A DNA stretch of 64,000 nt from Rhizobium subbaraonis. GTDB taxonomy: Bacteria; Pseudomonadota; Alphaproteobacteria; Rhizobiales; Rhizobiaceae. A program made the position numbers and the translations under genes. How positions within the stretch are numbered: position 1 is the first letter of the stretch; each line of letters starts with the position of its first letter. Positions 44,254-52,480 of this stretch are shown in pieces. The stretch lies in contig NZ_OBQD01000002.1 of assembly GCF_900220975.1 (NCBI RefSeq), forward strand, positions 248,001 to 312,000, written 5' to 3'. Below the pieces are notes generated by a model, which worked only from the letters and a program-made list of their open reading frames with translations, ran no database searches and was not told the origin of the DNA.

Positions 44254-45054
44254 TCATTTCGATTTGAGGAAAATGTCGAGACCGACAAGGCGGTCCAGAA
44301 GCGCGATCGCAACGCCTGCGCAGGCGATGAAGACCACGGAGATGGCGGCGAGGTCCGGCGTGATGATGGAGCGGATCGAATTGTAGATCTGCACCGGCAG
44401 GGTGACGCTGCGCGCATCCACCAGAAGCAGGCTGACCAGGAACTCGTTGAGGGCCAGGATGAACATCAACAGCGAGCCGGTGATGATGCCAGGCAGAACA
44501 GCCGGGAGGGTGATGTAGAGAAACCGCTGCAGCGGCGGGGCGCCGCAGTTGGCGGCCGCCAGTTCCAGGTCGGGGCTGAGGTTGGAGGCGCTGGCCGTGA
44601 CGGCCCAGATCATGAAGGGCAGGTTGATCACGCAGGTCGCAATCCCGACGGGCCAAAGCTTACCGAGCGCGCCCATCTCACCGAACACCAGCATCATGCC
44701 GATACCCGATCCGATCAACGGAATGGTGAACGGCAACAGCAGGTAGATCTGGATGGTACGGGCGAAGCGGACGCGGTACTTCGAAAGTGCGATGCCGGCC
44801 AGCGTTCCGACAGGGATCGCGATCAGCGTGCAGATCGTCGCAACGATCAGCGACCGGACGAAGGCCTGCCGAAGGTCGCTCGCCTGCGCGATGGCGCCGT
44901 ACCACTTCAGCGACAGCCCTTCCGGCGGAAAGGTGATGATGTTTCCGGCAGTGAAAGACGCCCCCAGCACGACGACGGTGGGTGCGGACAGCATGACGAG
45001 AGCCGTTATGACGAACGCCCAGATGACGATGGACTTGCTGCGGCTCCCGGTCAT
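44254..45054 (-). CDS. polyamine-type ABC importer permease (PotC type)
   Basis: 266 residues, six helices, with the EAA loop as LELAAANCGAPPLQRFLYIT. Second permease of the first importer. The start overlaps the stop of the preceding permease by 4 nt (ATGA). The HisD-like gene begins 32 nt downstream. The PotBC class carries polyamines, opines, amino-acid derivatives, and other small cationic or polar compounds. Confidence 0.92.
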   Translation of the reverse strand: MTGSRSKSIVIWAFVITALVMLSAPTVVVLGASFTAGNIITFPPEGLSLKWYGAIAQASDLRQAFVRSLIVATICTLIAIPVGTLAGIALSKYRVRFARTIQIYLLLPFTIPLIGSGIGMMLVFGEMGALGKLWPVGIATCVINLPFMIWAVTASASNLSPDLELAAANCGAPPLQRFLYITLPAVLPGIITGSLLMFILALNEFLVSLLLVDARSVTLPVQIYNSIRSIITPDLAAISVVFIACAGVAIALLDRLVGLDIFLKSK

Positions 45055-45995
45055 TTGCGTTCGTCTCCCATGGCAAGCGTGCCGGCGCCGAACAGCATGA
45101 AGACGACGCCGACCAGGATGGAGCCGACGGCGACCAGCAGCAGTGACAACGTGGCACCGAGCCCCTGGTCCGAGGTGCGGAAGAACTGGTCGTAGATGGC
45201 GTTGGCGATGAAGTCCTGCGAGCCGCCACCCAGGATCGCCGGAATGGCGAAATCGGTCAGCGACAGCGTAACGACAACGAGGCCGGCGCCGACGAGGCCG
45301 GGACGGGCAAGCGGCAGCACGACGTGGCGGAAGGTGCGGACCCAGCCGGCACCCAGCGAACTTGCCGCCGATTCCAGCTCAGCCGGAATAGCAGTCAAAG
45401 CAGGTGCCAGCATCAGAACCGCAAAGGGAAGCATGTACTGTACGAGGCCGAACAGCACGGCGGGGTAATTGTAGAGAAGGCGCATCGGCGGCACGCCAAC
45501 GAGGCCGAGCGCCTCGTTCACCATTCCCTGGTTGCCGAGAATGATCAACCAGCCATAGGCGCGCACCACCTGGCCGATAAAGAAGGGAAGGAAGAGCGCC
45601 ACGAGCAGGAACTTGCGCAGGGCCGAGGACGGTGTGCGCACCATCAGATACGCGTAGGGAAAGGCGAAGATCAGCGTGACGACAGTGACGATCACCGCCC
45701 CCACGAGGCTGCGTCCGGCAACAGTGGCGAAGAACTTCTCGCTGAGCGCGCGCTGATAGTTCGCGAGTGTGTAGTTCTCCGACATCATGAAGGTGCTGGT
45801 GTCCAGCGTTCTAAGGCTGGAGTCGCCGATCTGGATCAGCCCGAGGACCAGAAGCCCCACGAGCACGACCGCCGGCAGCAGCATGAGATAGGGAAGGCCT
45901 CGCTGGAAACTTGACGGCCATACGGCGGCCGCAAGGCGCTCCAGCACATCCATGACGCGCCACGTCAGCGGATATGCGGCACGGGAATGGCGCAT
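45051..45995 (-). CDS. polyamine-type ABC importer permease (PotB type)
   Basis: 314 residues from ATG 45995 (GAGG 10 nt upstream; ATG 45953 is an alternative). The longer frame above is a shadow of the binding-protein gene. Six helices, first one at about residues 33-55 (LPYLMLLPAVVLVGLLVLGL), and EAA loop LESAASSLGAGWVRTFRHVV. Starts 69 nt after the binding-protein gene. Confidence 0.9.
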   Translation of the reverse strand: MRHSRAAYPLTWRVMDVLERLAAAVWPSSFQRGLPYLMLLPAVVLVGLLVLGLIQIGDSSLRTLDTSTFMMSENYTLANYQRALSEKFFATVAGRSLVGAVIVTVVTLIFAFPYAYLMVRTPSSALRKFLLVALFLPFFIGQVVRAYGWLIILGNQGMVNEALGLVGVPPMRLLYNYPAVLFGLVQYMLPFAVLMLAPALTAIPAELESAASSLGAGWVRTFRHVVLPLARPGLVGAGLVVVTLSLTDFAIPAILGGGSQDFIANAIYDQFFRTSDQGLGATLSLLLVAVGSILVGVVFMLFGAGTLAMGDERK

Positions 45996-46063
45996 GGGTA
46001 CCGATCCTCGCAATGCAAACAGAAGGCCCGCCGCCAGAGGGGAAGCGACGGGCGGGCGGGGCC

Positions 46064-47182
46064 TCAGCCCTGCATGATTTCCTTGAACTTGGCGAACCAC
46101 TGGCTCTCGTTCTCGACCTGCACCTTCGAAGAGATGCGGATGAGATGCTTGAAGTCCTCTTCGGTGGTCGGGTAGGACGGATCGCCAACGAGATCGGCCG
46201 GCGGCGTCAGGCCCGGGACCACGCCCGGCAGACCGAGACCGTCGAGCCAGACCTGCTGGGCTTCCTTGGTCAGCGCGTGATTGATGTACTGCTTGGCCCA
46301 GTAAAGCTCGTTCTCCGGCAGGCCCTTGGGAATCCAGAGGCCATCCGTATCGAACTTGGCGCCTTCCTCCGGCACAACCCATGCAAGCTCGATGCCGTTC
46401 TTCCTGGCTTCGCGCGCATTGGTGGAGATGGTGCAGGCGGCGTCGATCTCGCCCTTCTGGAACCAGGTGGTGAAATCCGGATCTTCGCCGAGCAGCGGCT
46501 GCTGTTCTTTGATTTTCGCGATAAAGTCCCATGCCGGCTGCATGTTGCCAGGAATGTCCTCCAGCTTGCCGCCGCCGGCAACCTGTGCGGGGAAATGGAA
46601 GCCGATGCCGTCGTTATAGAGCGCGATGCGGCCCTTCAGCTTGGGATCGAGCAGGTCCTTCCAGGACTTCGGCGCGCCGTTGGGGAAAGCCGACGGGCGA
46701 TAGGCGAGAACGTAAACGTAGCCGTAGGTGTTGACGATCGGATAGCCGTCGAGGCCGACCGGCTTGGCGAGATCGGTGGTGTTCTTCAGGTTCGGCAGGT
46801 CGGAGAGATCTTCGGTCACGCCGCGCAGCGCCGACTTGGTCGCGTTCGTCGTCGTGTCCCAGTTGATGTGGATCGGCGGCACGCGGCCCTGTGCGACAGC
46901 GGCCCAGACCTTCGGCTGGATCTCGTTGTCCTCGGTCAGGTCGTGGCGAACAGCGATGCCGGTCATCTTGGTGAAGCTGTCGGAAACGCCGGCCTTCAGG
47001 CTATCGACCCAGCTGCCGCCCCAGGCGCGCACGATGATTTCGGAAGGCTTCTCAGGCTCCTGCGCAAAAGCCTTGCTGACGCCGAGCGTCGACAGGCCGG
47101 CAGACGCTCCGACGGCGGCCATGGAGCCGAGCAGCGTGCGGCGGCGGATTTGAGCGGACAGGATCTTATCATTCGGCATCAT
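46064..47182 (-). CDS. polyamine-type ABC importer periplasmic binding protein
   Basis: 372 residues; AGGAG lies 5 nt before ATG 47182. Tat-type signal (QIRRRTLLGSMAAVGASAG) with cleavage near SKAFAQEP. Class II binding fold of the PotD/PotF family (WGGSWVDSLKAGVSDSFTK; YWAKQYINHALTKEAQQVW). Polyamine-binding aromatic/acidic residues cannot be confirmed by eye. It follows the ATPase gene after 30 nt. The ligand may be an imidazole amine or amino alcohol, judged only from the operator and the enzymes in the operon. Confidence 0.9.
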   Translation of the reverse strand: MMPNDKILSAQIRRRTLLGSMAAVGASAGLSTLGVSKAFAQEPEKPSEIIVRAWGGSWVDSLKAGVSDSFTKMTGIAVRHDLTEDNEIQPKVWAAVAQGRVPPIHINWDTTTNATKSALRGVTEDLSDLPNLKNTTDLAKPVGLDGYPIVNTYGYVYVLAYRPSAFPNGAPKSWKDLLDPKLKGRIALYNDGIGFHFPAQVAGGGKLEDIPGNMQPAWDFIAKIKEQQPLLGEDPDFTTWFQKGEIDAACTISTNAREARKNGIELAWVVPEEGAKFDTDGLWIPKGLPENELYWAKQYINHALTKEAQQVWLDGLGLPGVVPGLTPPADLVGDPSYPTTEEDFKHLIRISSKVQVENESQWFAKFKEIMQG

Positions 47183-47212
47183 ATGTTCTCCTCTGAATGG
47201 ACCGTGCAGCGG

Positions 47213-48343
47213 TCACTTCTTGAATACATGCATGTCTTTCGCATTCCACCCGAGCCGGACATTCTCGCCCGGACCGAACTGCAGGTGCGATACCGGATCG
47301 TGGTCGAACACGCGAAGGATGGCGCCACCGAGCGCCGGCACCGTCACCTCGTAGACCATCCGCTCGCCTTCGAAAATGGAATCGGTGACCTGTCCCTCGA
47401 CAATCGTTTCCAGACCTTCGAGCGCGGTACGCGCAGAAGCGATGCGGATCTGCTCGGCGCGGACGGCACCGGAACAGGCGGAACCGTCGACGAGCGGAGC
47501 GCCATCAGCGGCAACGACACCCGCCAGAACCTGACCATTCGATTCGACACTCACCGTCGAGCCGGAAATCGCCGACACCTTGCCGTCGATGAAATTCGTG
47601 ACGCCGATGAAATTGGCGACGAAGGCGTTGGCCGGCGAGCGGTAGGCATGCACGGGCTGGGCCTTCTGCTGGATCTCGCCGCCATCCATGACGATGACTT
47701 CATCCGACACCACCAGCGCCTCGCGCTGGTCGTGCGTGACATTGATCGTGGTGACCCCGAGCTCCCTCTGGATGCGCCGGAATTCTAGCTGCATCTCTTC
47801 GCGCAGCTTGCGGTCGAGTGCGGCCAGCGGCTCGTCGAGGAGGAGCAGATCCGGCTCGAACACGAGGGCGCGAGCGATCGCGACGCGCTGCTGCTGACCA
47901 CCCGACAACTCGTTGATCCGCCGGCCACCATAGCCGCCGAGGCGGACGAGTTCCAGGTAGCGCTCCACCTTCTCGCCGATCGTGCGGGCATCGTGACGGC
48001 GCATCTTCAGCGGAAAGGCGACGTTTTCGGCGGCCGTCATATGGGGGAAAAGCGCCAGCTTCTGGAACACCATGCCAATCGCACGCTTGTGCGGCGGCAC
48101 CGCGCTGACCGGCTGGCCGTTGATGAAAATCTCGCCGCTGGTCGGCTTGTCGAAACCGGCGATCATGCGCAGAAGGGTGGTCTTGCCGGAACCGGAAGGC
48201 CCGAGGATCGTCAGGAATTTTCCCTTCGGCAGATCGAAAGACGCGCTTCTGACGGCATGGACATTCCCGAAGACCATTCCGACATCCTTGACGGAGACGG
48301 CAATCGCGCCGGCCTTGTGGAGATCGGTGGAAACAATGCCCAT
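47213..48343 (-). CDS. polyamine-type ABC importer ATPase (PotA type)
   Basis: 376 residues from ATG 48343 (GGGGAA upstream); the longer frame to 48394 runs through promoter DNA. Walker A GPSGSGKTT, signature LSGGQQQR, Walker B LLLLDEPLAALD, H-loop NVTHDQREA, then a TOBE_2 domain. First gene of an operon that continues with binding protein, two permeases, HisD-like, zinc dehydrogenase and kinase. Its promoter contains a HutC-type palindrome over the -10 box. Confidence 0.92.
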   Translation of the reverse strand: MGIVSTDLHKAGAIAVSVKDVGMVFGNVHAVRSASFDLPKGKFLTILGPSGSGKTTLLRMIAGFDKPTSGEIFINGQPVSAVPPHKRAIGMVFQKLALFPHMTAAENVAFPLKMRRHDARTIGEKVERYLELVRLGGYGGRRINELSGGQQQRVAIARALVFEPDLLLLDEPLAALDRKLREEMQLEFRRIQRELGVTTINVTHDQREALVVSDEVIVMDGGEIQQKAQPVHAYRSPANAFVANFIGVTNFIDGKVSAISGSTVSVESNGQVLAGVVAADGAPLVDGSACSGAVRAEQIRIASARTALEGLETIVEGQVTDSIFEGERMVYEVTVPALGGAILRVFDHDPVSHLQFGPGENVRLGWNAKDMHVFKK

Positions 48344-48446
48344 GTCATTCCCCTGCTCTTCCCTCACCTGCGGCGCATGGCGCCACCAGGTCAAGGGCTC
48401 GTTTCATCCGACCGGCAGACACTCCCATCCGCCAGCGGGATGGATG

Positions 48447-48458
48447 ATGTATATACAT
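48447..48458. promoter_or_regulatory. HutC-type operator over the ABC/HisD-like promoter
   Basis: ATGTATATACAT, a perfect 12-bp palindrome containing TGTATATACA, which fits the published HutC form TGTA-N2-TACA. It overlaps the -10 box and lies 104 nt upstream of the ATPase start codon. The identical 12-mer recurs between hutF and hutI. hutC itself is 2.2 kb away. Confidence 0.75.
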
Positions 48459-48492
48459 ATTGAGCCGGCCACCGTCAACGACAATTGCGTAA

Positions 48493-48540
48493 ATTTTGCA
48501 CTTGCACAAAAGACGCACACAATTTGTGCAGATGCAAAAT
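48493..48540. repeat. nested inverted repeat upstream of the ABC/HisD-like promoter
   Basis: ATTTTGCACTTGCACAAA (48493-48510) and TTTGTGCAGATGCAAAAT (48523-48540) are inverted arms matching at 16 of 18 positions around a 12-nt spacer. A smaller dyad GCACA-CAATT-TGTGC (515-529 of the same kilobase) is nested inside. Placement just upstream of the -35 suggests a site for a second regulator, possibly an activator; which protein binds is unknown. Confidence 0.65.
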
Positions 48541-48656
48541 ACGCCATCAATCCAGGTTCTGTCTTTGCCGCAGCAAGCGAAAAAGGCAAGCGCGTTGGAA
48601 GGGTGAAGGCGCAGTCTTCCGCAACTGTGCTGTCGAATAGCGCGATCGTGATGACT

Positions 48657-49424
48657 TCAGATCGAGGAGAGGTAGCCGCCGTCGACGGGTATGCAGTGCC
48701 CCGTCACATAGGCCGCCGCCTCGCTGCAGAGGAACACGGCGACACCGCCTATGTCCCCCTCCCCGCCGAAGCGGCCCTGCGGAATCCGCGACAGCATTCG
48801 GGACTGCCAGTCCTCGTCCTGATAGAATACCTCCGTCATCGCGGTACGGAAGTACCCGGGCGCGATCGCATTGACGCGAATGCCGTGCGGAGCCCATTCC
48901 GTCGCAAGCGCCCGCGTCATGCCGAGGAGACCGGACTTGGAGGCACCGTAGGGCACAGCCGTCGGCACGCCCACATAGGACGTCAACGAGCAAAGGTTGA
49001 CCATCGCGCCGCCGCCACGCTTTGCCATGATGCGGCCAGCCGCCTGCGCACAGAAGAAGGAACCCTTCAGGTTGATCGAGAGGATCGTGTCCCAGATCGC
49101 TTCGTCGAGGTCCAGCGACGGCTGCACGTTCTCAAAACCGGCATTGTTGACGAGGATATCCAGCCCACCCAACTGATCGGCGGCTGCGGCCGTCACCGCC
49201 CGGCACGATTCCACGTTGCTCACGTCCTGGGCGAGCGCGATGCATCTGCGCCCCGCCTTCTCGACCAGCGCCACCGTTTCAGCAAGATTTTCGACCTTGC
49301 GCGCCGTCACGGCGACATCCGCGCCGGCCTCGGCCAGGGCAACGGCAATCGACTGGCCGATGCCGCGGCTGGCGCCGGTGACAAGGGCGAGGCGTCCGGT
49401 CAGATCGAAGTTGGGGCGGGTCAT
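48657..49424 (-). CDS. short-chain dehydrogenase/reductase of the HutC-linked cluster
   Basis: 255 residues from ATG 49424, with AAGGAG 5 nt upstream. NAD(P) loop TGASRGIGQSIA, NNAGFENVQ, catalytic Ser in LCSLTSYVGV and Tyr-x3-Lys in YGASKSGLL. An Arg/Lys after strand 2 (VAVTARKVENL) hints at NADP. Faces the HisC-like gene across a short divergent promoter and lies upstream of the ABC/HisD-like operon on the same strand, so read-through is possible. Probably reduces or oxidises a pathway intermediate. Confidence 0.88.
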   Translation of the reverse strand: MTRPNFDLTGRLALVTGASRGIGQSIAVALAEAGADVAVTARKVENLAETVALVEKAGRRCIALAQDVSNVESCRAVTAAAADQLGGLDILVNNAGFENVQPSLDLDEAIWDTILSINLKGSFFCAQAAGRIMAKRGGGAMVNLCSLTSYVGVPTAVPYGASKSGLLGMTRALATEWAPHGIRVNAIAPGYFRTAMTEVFYQDEDWQSRMLSRIPQGRFGGEGDIGGVAVFLCSEAAAYVTGHCIPVDGGYLSSI

Positions 49425-49474
49425 GGCTGCTCCTTTATAATCCACCGTGGGATGACAACACTTTCCCGAAATAA

Positions 49475-49492
49475 TGTCTATACATATATACA
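49475..49492. promoter_or_regulatory. degenerate HutC-type site in the SDR/HisC divergent promoter
   Basis: TGTCTATACATATATACA contains TGTCTATACA (49475-49484), one mismatch from TGTA-N2-TACA, overlapping a second half-matching TATATACA. It is 51 nt upstream of the SDR start and 58 nt upstream of the aminotransferase start. Weaker than the other two sites; operator function is inferred from position and similarity. Confidence 0.55.
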
Positions 49493-49549
49493 GGAGTCGA
49501 TTCCTGCCCTATGACTTGGAGCAAAATCGCTTCCCATGGAGTATGCAAT

Positions 49550-50662
49550 ATGGCCGACGTTTCGAGCACCATCCGCGCGGAAGTCCGTTCGCTCGCACCA
49601 TACAATGCCGGGCTGACGCTGGAAGAGGTCCGCACACGTTATCAAGTGGATCGTATCGCCAAACTCGGCTCCAACGAGAACCCCCTCGGCCCCTCGCCCC
49701 GGTTGCGGAAGCTCTTTGCCGACATCGGCGATCTCGCGCGACTCTATCCCGATCCGCAGGGTCGCGCCCTCTGCGCAGAGATTGCCGGACACTTCGGCGT
49801 CGGCACCGGGCAGGTCATTCTAGGAAATGGCTCTGAGGATCTGATTGCGGTCGTTTGCCGCTCGGTCGTGCGTCCCGGCGACACGGTTGCAACGCTCTAT
49901 CCGTCCTTTCCGCTGCACGAGGACTATGCGACACTGATGGGCGGCATCGTCGAGCGCGTGACCGTGCGCGACGATCTGGAAATCAATCTCGACGCACTTG
50001 TCGCCGCCGCACGCCGCAAGCCGCGCATCCTGATGTTCTCGAACCCGATGAACCCCGTCGGAAGCTGGCTGTCCCCGGCGGGGCTCAAGACGGTTATCGA
50101 GGCCCTGGACGACGAAACGCTTCTCGTCGTCGACGAAGCCTATGCGGAATATGCCGCAGGCGAGGATTACCCCTCCGCGGTCGACCTGCTGGGCGAAACG
50201 GGCGCAAACTGGGTCGTGCTGCGCACCTTCTCGAAGGCCTATGGCCTTGCCGGCCTGCGCATCGGCTACGGGATCGCCAGCGGCGCAGATCTTTGCTCGT
50301 TCTTCGATCGTGCGCGAACGCCATTCAACACGAACGCTATCGCACAGGCTTCGGCGATTGTCGCCCTGGCAGACGAGGGCCATCTGCGCCTTTCGGTCGA
50401 ACACGCGATTGGCGAGCGCGAACGGGTCCGAGAAACCCTGGAATCGTCCGGCTATCGCGTCGCGCCGTCGAAATGCAACTTCCTCTTCTTCGATGCGCGC
50501 GGGAACTCGACCGCCGTTGCGGAGGAGCTGTTGAAGCGTGGCGTTATCGTCAAGCCCTGGAAGCAGCCTGGCTTCGACGCTTTTATTCGCGCCAGCATCG
50601 GCTCGGCGGAAGAAAACGACCACTTCCTGGCCGCGCTCGAAGCCATCCGCGCCGGCCGGTAG
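49550..50662 (+). CDS. HisC-like (histidinol-phosphate) aminotransferase
   Basis: 370 residues from ATG 49550 (GGAG 8 nt upstream; ATG 49511 is less supported). PLP fold type I: ASNENPLGPSP-like start (LGSNENPLGPSPRLRKLF), Asn-Pro in MFSNPMNPVGSWLS, Asp/Tyr in VVDEAYAEYA, the PLP Lys in RTFSKAYGLAGLRIGYG and Arg in FIRASIGS. HisC swaps the amino group between histidinol phosphate and 2-oxoglutarate; paralogues act on aromatic or imidazole amino acids. Its placement with a HisD paralogue, hutC and hut genes suggests imidazole metabolism rather than biosynthesis. Ends 29 nt from the convergent hutC gene. Confidence 0.88.
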   Translation: MADVSSTIRAEVRSLAPYNAGLTLEEVRTRYQVDRIAKLGSNENPLGPSPRLRKLFADIGDLARLYPDPQGRALCAEIAGHFGVGTGQVILGNGSEDLIAVVCRSVVRPGDTVATLYPSFPLHEDYATLMGGIVERVTVRDDLEINLDALVAAARRKPRILMFSNPMNPVGSWLSPAGLKTVIEALDDETLLVVDEAYAEYAAGEDYPSAVDLLGETGANWVVLRTFSKAYGLAGLRIGYGIASGADLCSFFDRARTPFNTNAIAQASAIVALADEGHLRLSVEHAIGERERVRETLESSGYRVAPSKCNFLFFDARGNSTAVAEELLKRGVIVKPWKQPGFDAFIRASIGSAEENDHFLAALEAIRAGR

Positions 50663-50691
50663 TCCACCCCTCTTACTCTTACCTGAGGGTC

Positions 50692-51420
50692 CTACTGCGA
50701 GGCCGGAGTAAACCTGGCAACGAGCGCATGTTTGTCGCCCGGATAGGTGAAGCGGACCTGGGTGATGGGGCCGAGGCCGCTCCAGGTGCGACGTTCGACG
50801 ACAAGGCAGGCCGCACCGCGCGCAACACCCAGAAGCGCAGCCATTTCGGCGGAGGCGGCGACCGCCTGGATGCGGTGCTCGGCCGTGCTCCACGGAACCT
50901 GGCTCAAAAGCCAGCGACCGGGCGAAACCTCCTTGAAGTCGGCTTCGCCCGCCTCGGGCACGTTCTCCAGGTTGATCAGGCGTTCCTCGACGCAGAATTG
51001 ACGGGGCCCGGCAAAATGCGTGCAGACGATATCAAGCAGCTTCGCGCCTCCTTGCACCTCTAAGCGGCGCACATCTTCCGCCGAAGCCGTTCGCATGGAG
51101 CGCCGCGTGACCTGGAACGTATAGGGCAGGTTCAGCGACTTCACCTCTGCCTCGATATCGTGGATCTCGAGGACCGCCGATTGCGCCTGGGGCTGCTTGA
51201 CGAAGGTGCCGGATTTCTTGCGTCGCTCGATCAGCCCAGCCTTGGCAAGCTGGGTCATTACCTTGTTTACGGTCATACGCGAGCAGTCATACTGGTCAGC
51301 GAGATCGACCTCGAACGGCAGGCGGTGGCCCGGCGGCCATTCGCCGGAAACGATCTTGCCCTCGATGTCGCTCAAGATGCGCTGATGCAAGGTCGCGTCC
51401 TTGCCATTCCTGTCCGTCAC
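50692..51420 (-). CDS. hutC: HutC, histidine-utilisation repressor (GntR/UTRA)
   Basis: 242 residues from GTG 51420; a TTG at 51495 gives a longer unlikely start. N-terminal GntR winged helix (LPFEVDLADQYDCSRMTVNK) and UTRA ligand domain with HutC-typical segments: FCVEERLINLENVPEA, PGRWLLSQVPWSTAEHRI and LVVERRTW, ending RFTYPGDKHALVARF. HutC represses hut genes and is released by urocanate. It is 9 kb from hutI but 2-3 kb from the ABC/HisD-like operators, which suggests it controls both. Confidence 0.9.
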   Translation of the reverse strand: MTDRNGKDATLHQRILSDIEGKIVSGEWPPGHRLPFEVDLADQYDCSRMTVNKVMTQLAKAGLIERRKKSGTFVKQPQAQSAVLEIHDIEAEVKSLNLPYTFQVTRRSMRTASAEDVRRLEVQGGAKLLDIVCTHFAGPRQFCVEERLINLENVPEAGEADFKEVSPGRWLLSQVPWSTAEHRIQAVAASAEMAALLGVARGAACLVVERRTWSGLGPITQVRFTYPGDKHALVARFTPASQ

Positions 51421-51560
51421 GTTTGGTCCGCCCTCTCTCTCGCTTTCCGGCTGATGTAGCGTAGCGCCTTCCAGAACCGAAACGAATTGTTGCAACCGAT
51501 AGTCTGGCCGAGGCCGGATCCGGCAGCATGGTCATGATCAATCGAACCGGCCCTTAGAAT

Positions 51561-52403
51561 CTACAGACCCGAGGACATTTGCTGGATAAACAGTCCGAAA
51601 AGTTCCGCCTGACTGGAAATGTTCAACTTCTGATGGATGTTCTTGCGATGGATCTTGACGGTGCCGGGCGCGATTTTCAGCGTTTCCGCAATCGAGGCGT
51701 TCGAATGTCCCCGCAGGATCAGCGAGGTGATCTCGACCTCGCGCGGCGTCAGTATTCCATTGGTCATCCGGCTCAAGGTCTCGTTGATCGGGTCGTGTGC
51801 AGCGGACGGCCGCGCCGTCACCGGCGCGTGGTCCGCCGAGCCCCAGTGCCCTTCACCAAGCGCGCGCAGCAAAGGCTCGGCATCCCGTATCGAGGCTAGG
51901 TCCTTGCGGCCGAAGGCGGGGGAGGTATTTGGGCGCGTAAAGCTGAAGACGACCCCCGCCCAGTTCGCTGGGCGGCACAGAATTCCGATCTCGTCGCGGA
52001 TGCCGGTCAGGACATAGTGCCGCCGATAATATTCGGAGCTGAAGAAATGGTCGGGCGCCATGTCCTTCAGCCGCAGAATGCCGCCCCCCTTGCGATCCAT
52101 CGCAGCGCTGTAGAAGGGGTCGAGCAGATAGGGCCCGGAGATGTAGGCGTCGATGACGGTGCGGGCGCGCAGCGTATCGATGTTGTGGTAACAGCAGACC
52201 GGTTTGTCGGCGCCGCTGTAGCCGAATACCATCAGGATGTCGAAATCCACGATGGTGGCGAGCGCGGCCTCCAGCCGTTTGCCGAAGGCGTTGGTGCCGA
52301 CCGCTTCCATGGCCGTGGCGACCGCGCTGTTCCACGCCGCAAACCCTTTGTCCAAGAAATGCCCCTTCGCGTCCCCGATAGCCTTCGGGCGCAGACCACG
52401 CAT
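51561..52403 (-). CDS. LuxR-family transcriptional regulator
   Basis: 280 residues. The C-terminal LuxR-type HTH is complete (ILTPREVEITSLILRGHSNA, then IAPGTVKIHRKNIHQKLNIS). The N-terminal 200 residues lack the typical acyl-homoserine-lactone pocket pattern and resemble regulators found beside amine-catabolic glutamine-synthetase genes. Divergent from the GS-like gene across 77 nt holding a perfect palindrome. GGGGA lies 9 nt before ATG 52403. It probably responds to the amine handled by that gene cluster. Confidence 0.88.
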   Translation of the reverse strand: MRGLRPKAIGDAKGHFLDKGFAAWNSAVATAMEAVGTNAFGKRLEAALATIVDFDILMVFGYSGADKPVCCYHNIDTLRARTVIDAYISGPYLLDPFYSAAMDRKGGGILRLKDMAPDHFFSSEYYRRHYVLTGIRDEIGILCRPANWAGVVFSFTRPNTSPAFGRKDLASIRDAEPLLRALGEGHWGSADHAPVTARPSAAHDPINETLSRMTNGILTPREVEITSLILRGHSNASIAETLKIAPGTVKIHRKNIHQKLNISSQAELFGLFIQQMSSGL

Positions 52404-52410
52404 GCCCTTC

Positions 52411-52426
52411 TATCCCCAAGGGGATA
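52411..52426. promoter_or_regulatory. 16-bp palindrome, candidate LuxR-type operator
   Basis: TATCCCCAAGGGGATA: 7-bp arms with an AA centre, in the 77-nt divergent region between the LuxR-type gene (8 nt from its start codon) and the GS-like gene (54 nt from its start). The size suits a LuxR-family dimer. The proximity to the regulator's start codon suggests strong autoregulation or a later true start. Confidence 0.65.
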
Positions 52427-52480
52427 TTTTCATGCCACAGGGCTCAACTCTAGGCTACCCCACACGTCGGGAAACAAGCC

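Larger units (their letters stand above)
48344..48656. promoter_or_regulatory. 313-nt control region of the ABC/HisD-like operon
   Basis: Lies between the SDR gene and the ATPase gene. Toward the ATPase gene (minus strand) it has a well-formed sigma-70 promoter: TTGACG (48473-48478), 17-nt spacer and TATATA (48450-48455). The -10 sits inside the perfect palindrome ATGTATATACAT (48447-48458). Upstream of the -35 is a long nested inverted repeat (48493-48540). No gene was seen in the stretch. Confidence 0.75.

Noticed and set aside
45974-47788. 604-codon plus-strand open frame opposite the importer genes
   Set aside because: Shadow of the binding-protein and ATPase genes.
40540-49424. Dihydroxypropanesulfonate (HpsN/HpsO/HpsP) pathway as the main explanation for the HisD-like, zinc dehydrogenase and SDR genes
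   Set aside because: The enzyme classes match, but the HisD block expected to be kept in HpsN is changed here, no sulfolactate or cysteate lyase gene is visible, and HutC-type operators with a HisC-like gene point to imidazole compounds. Kept only as an alternative.
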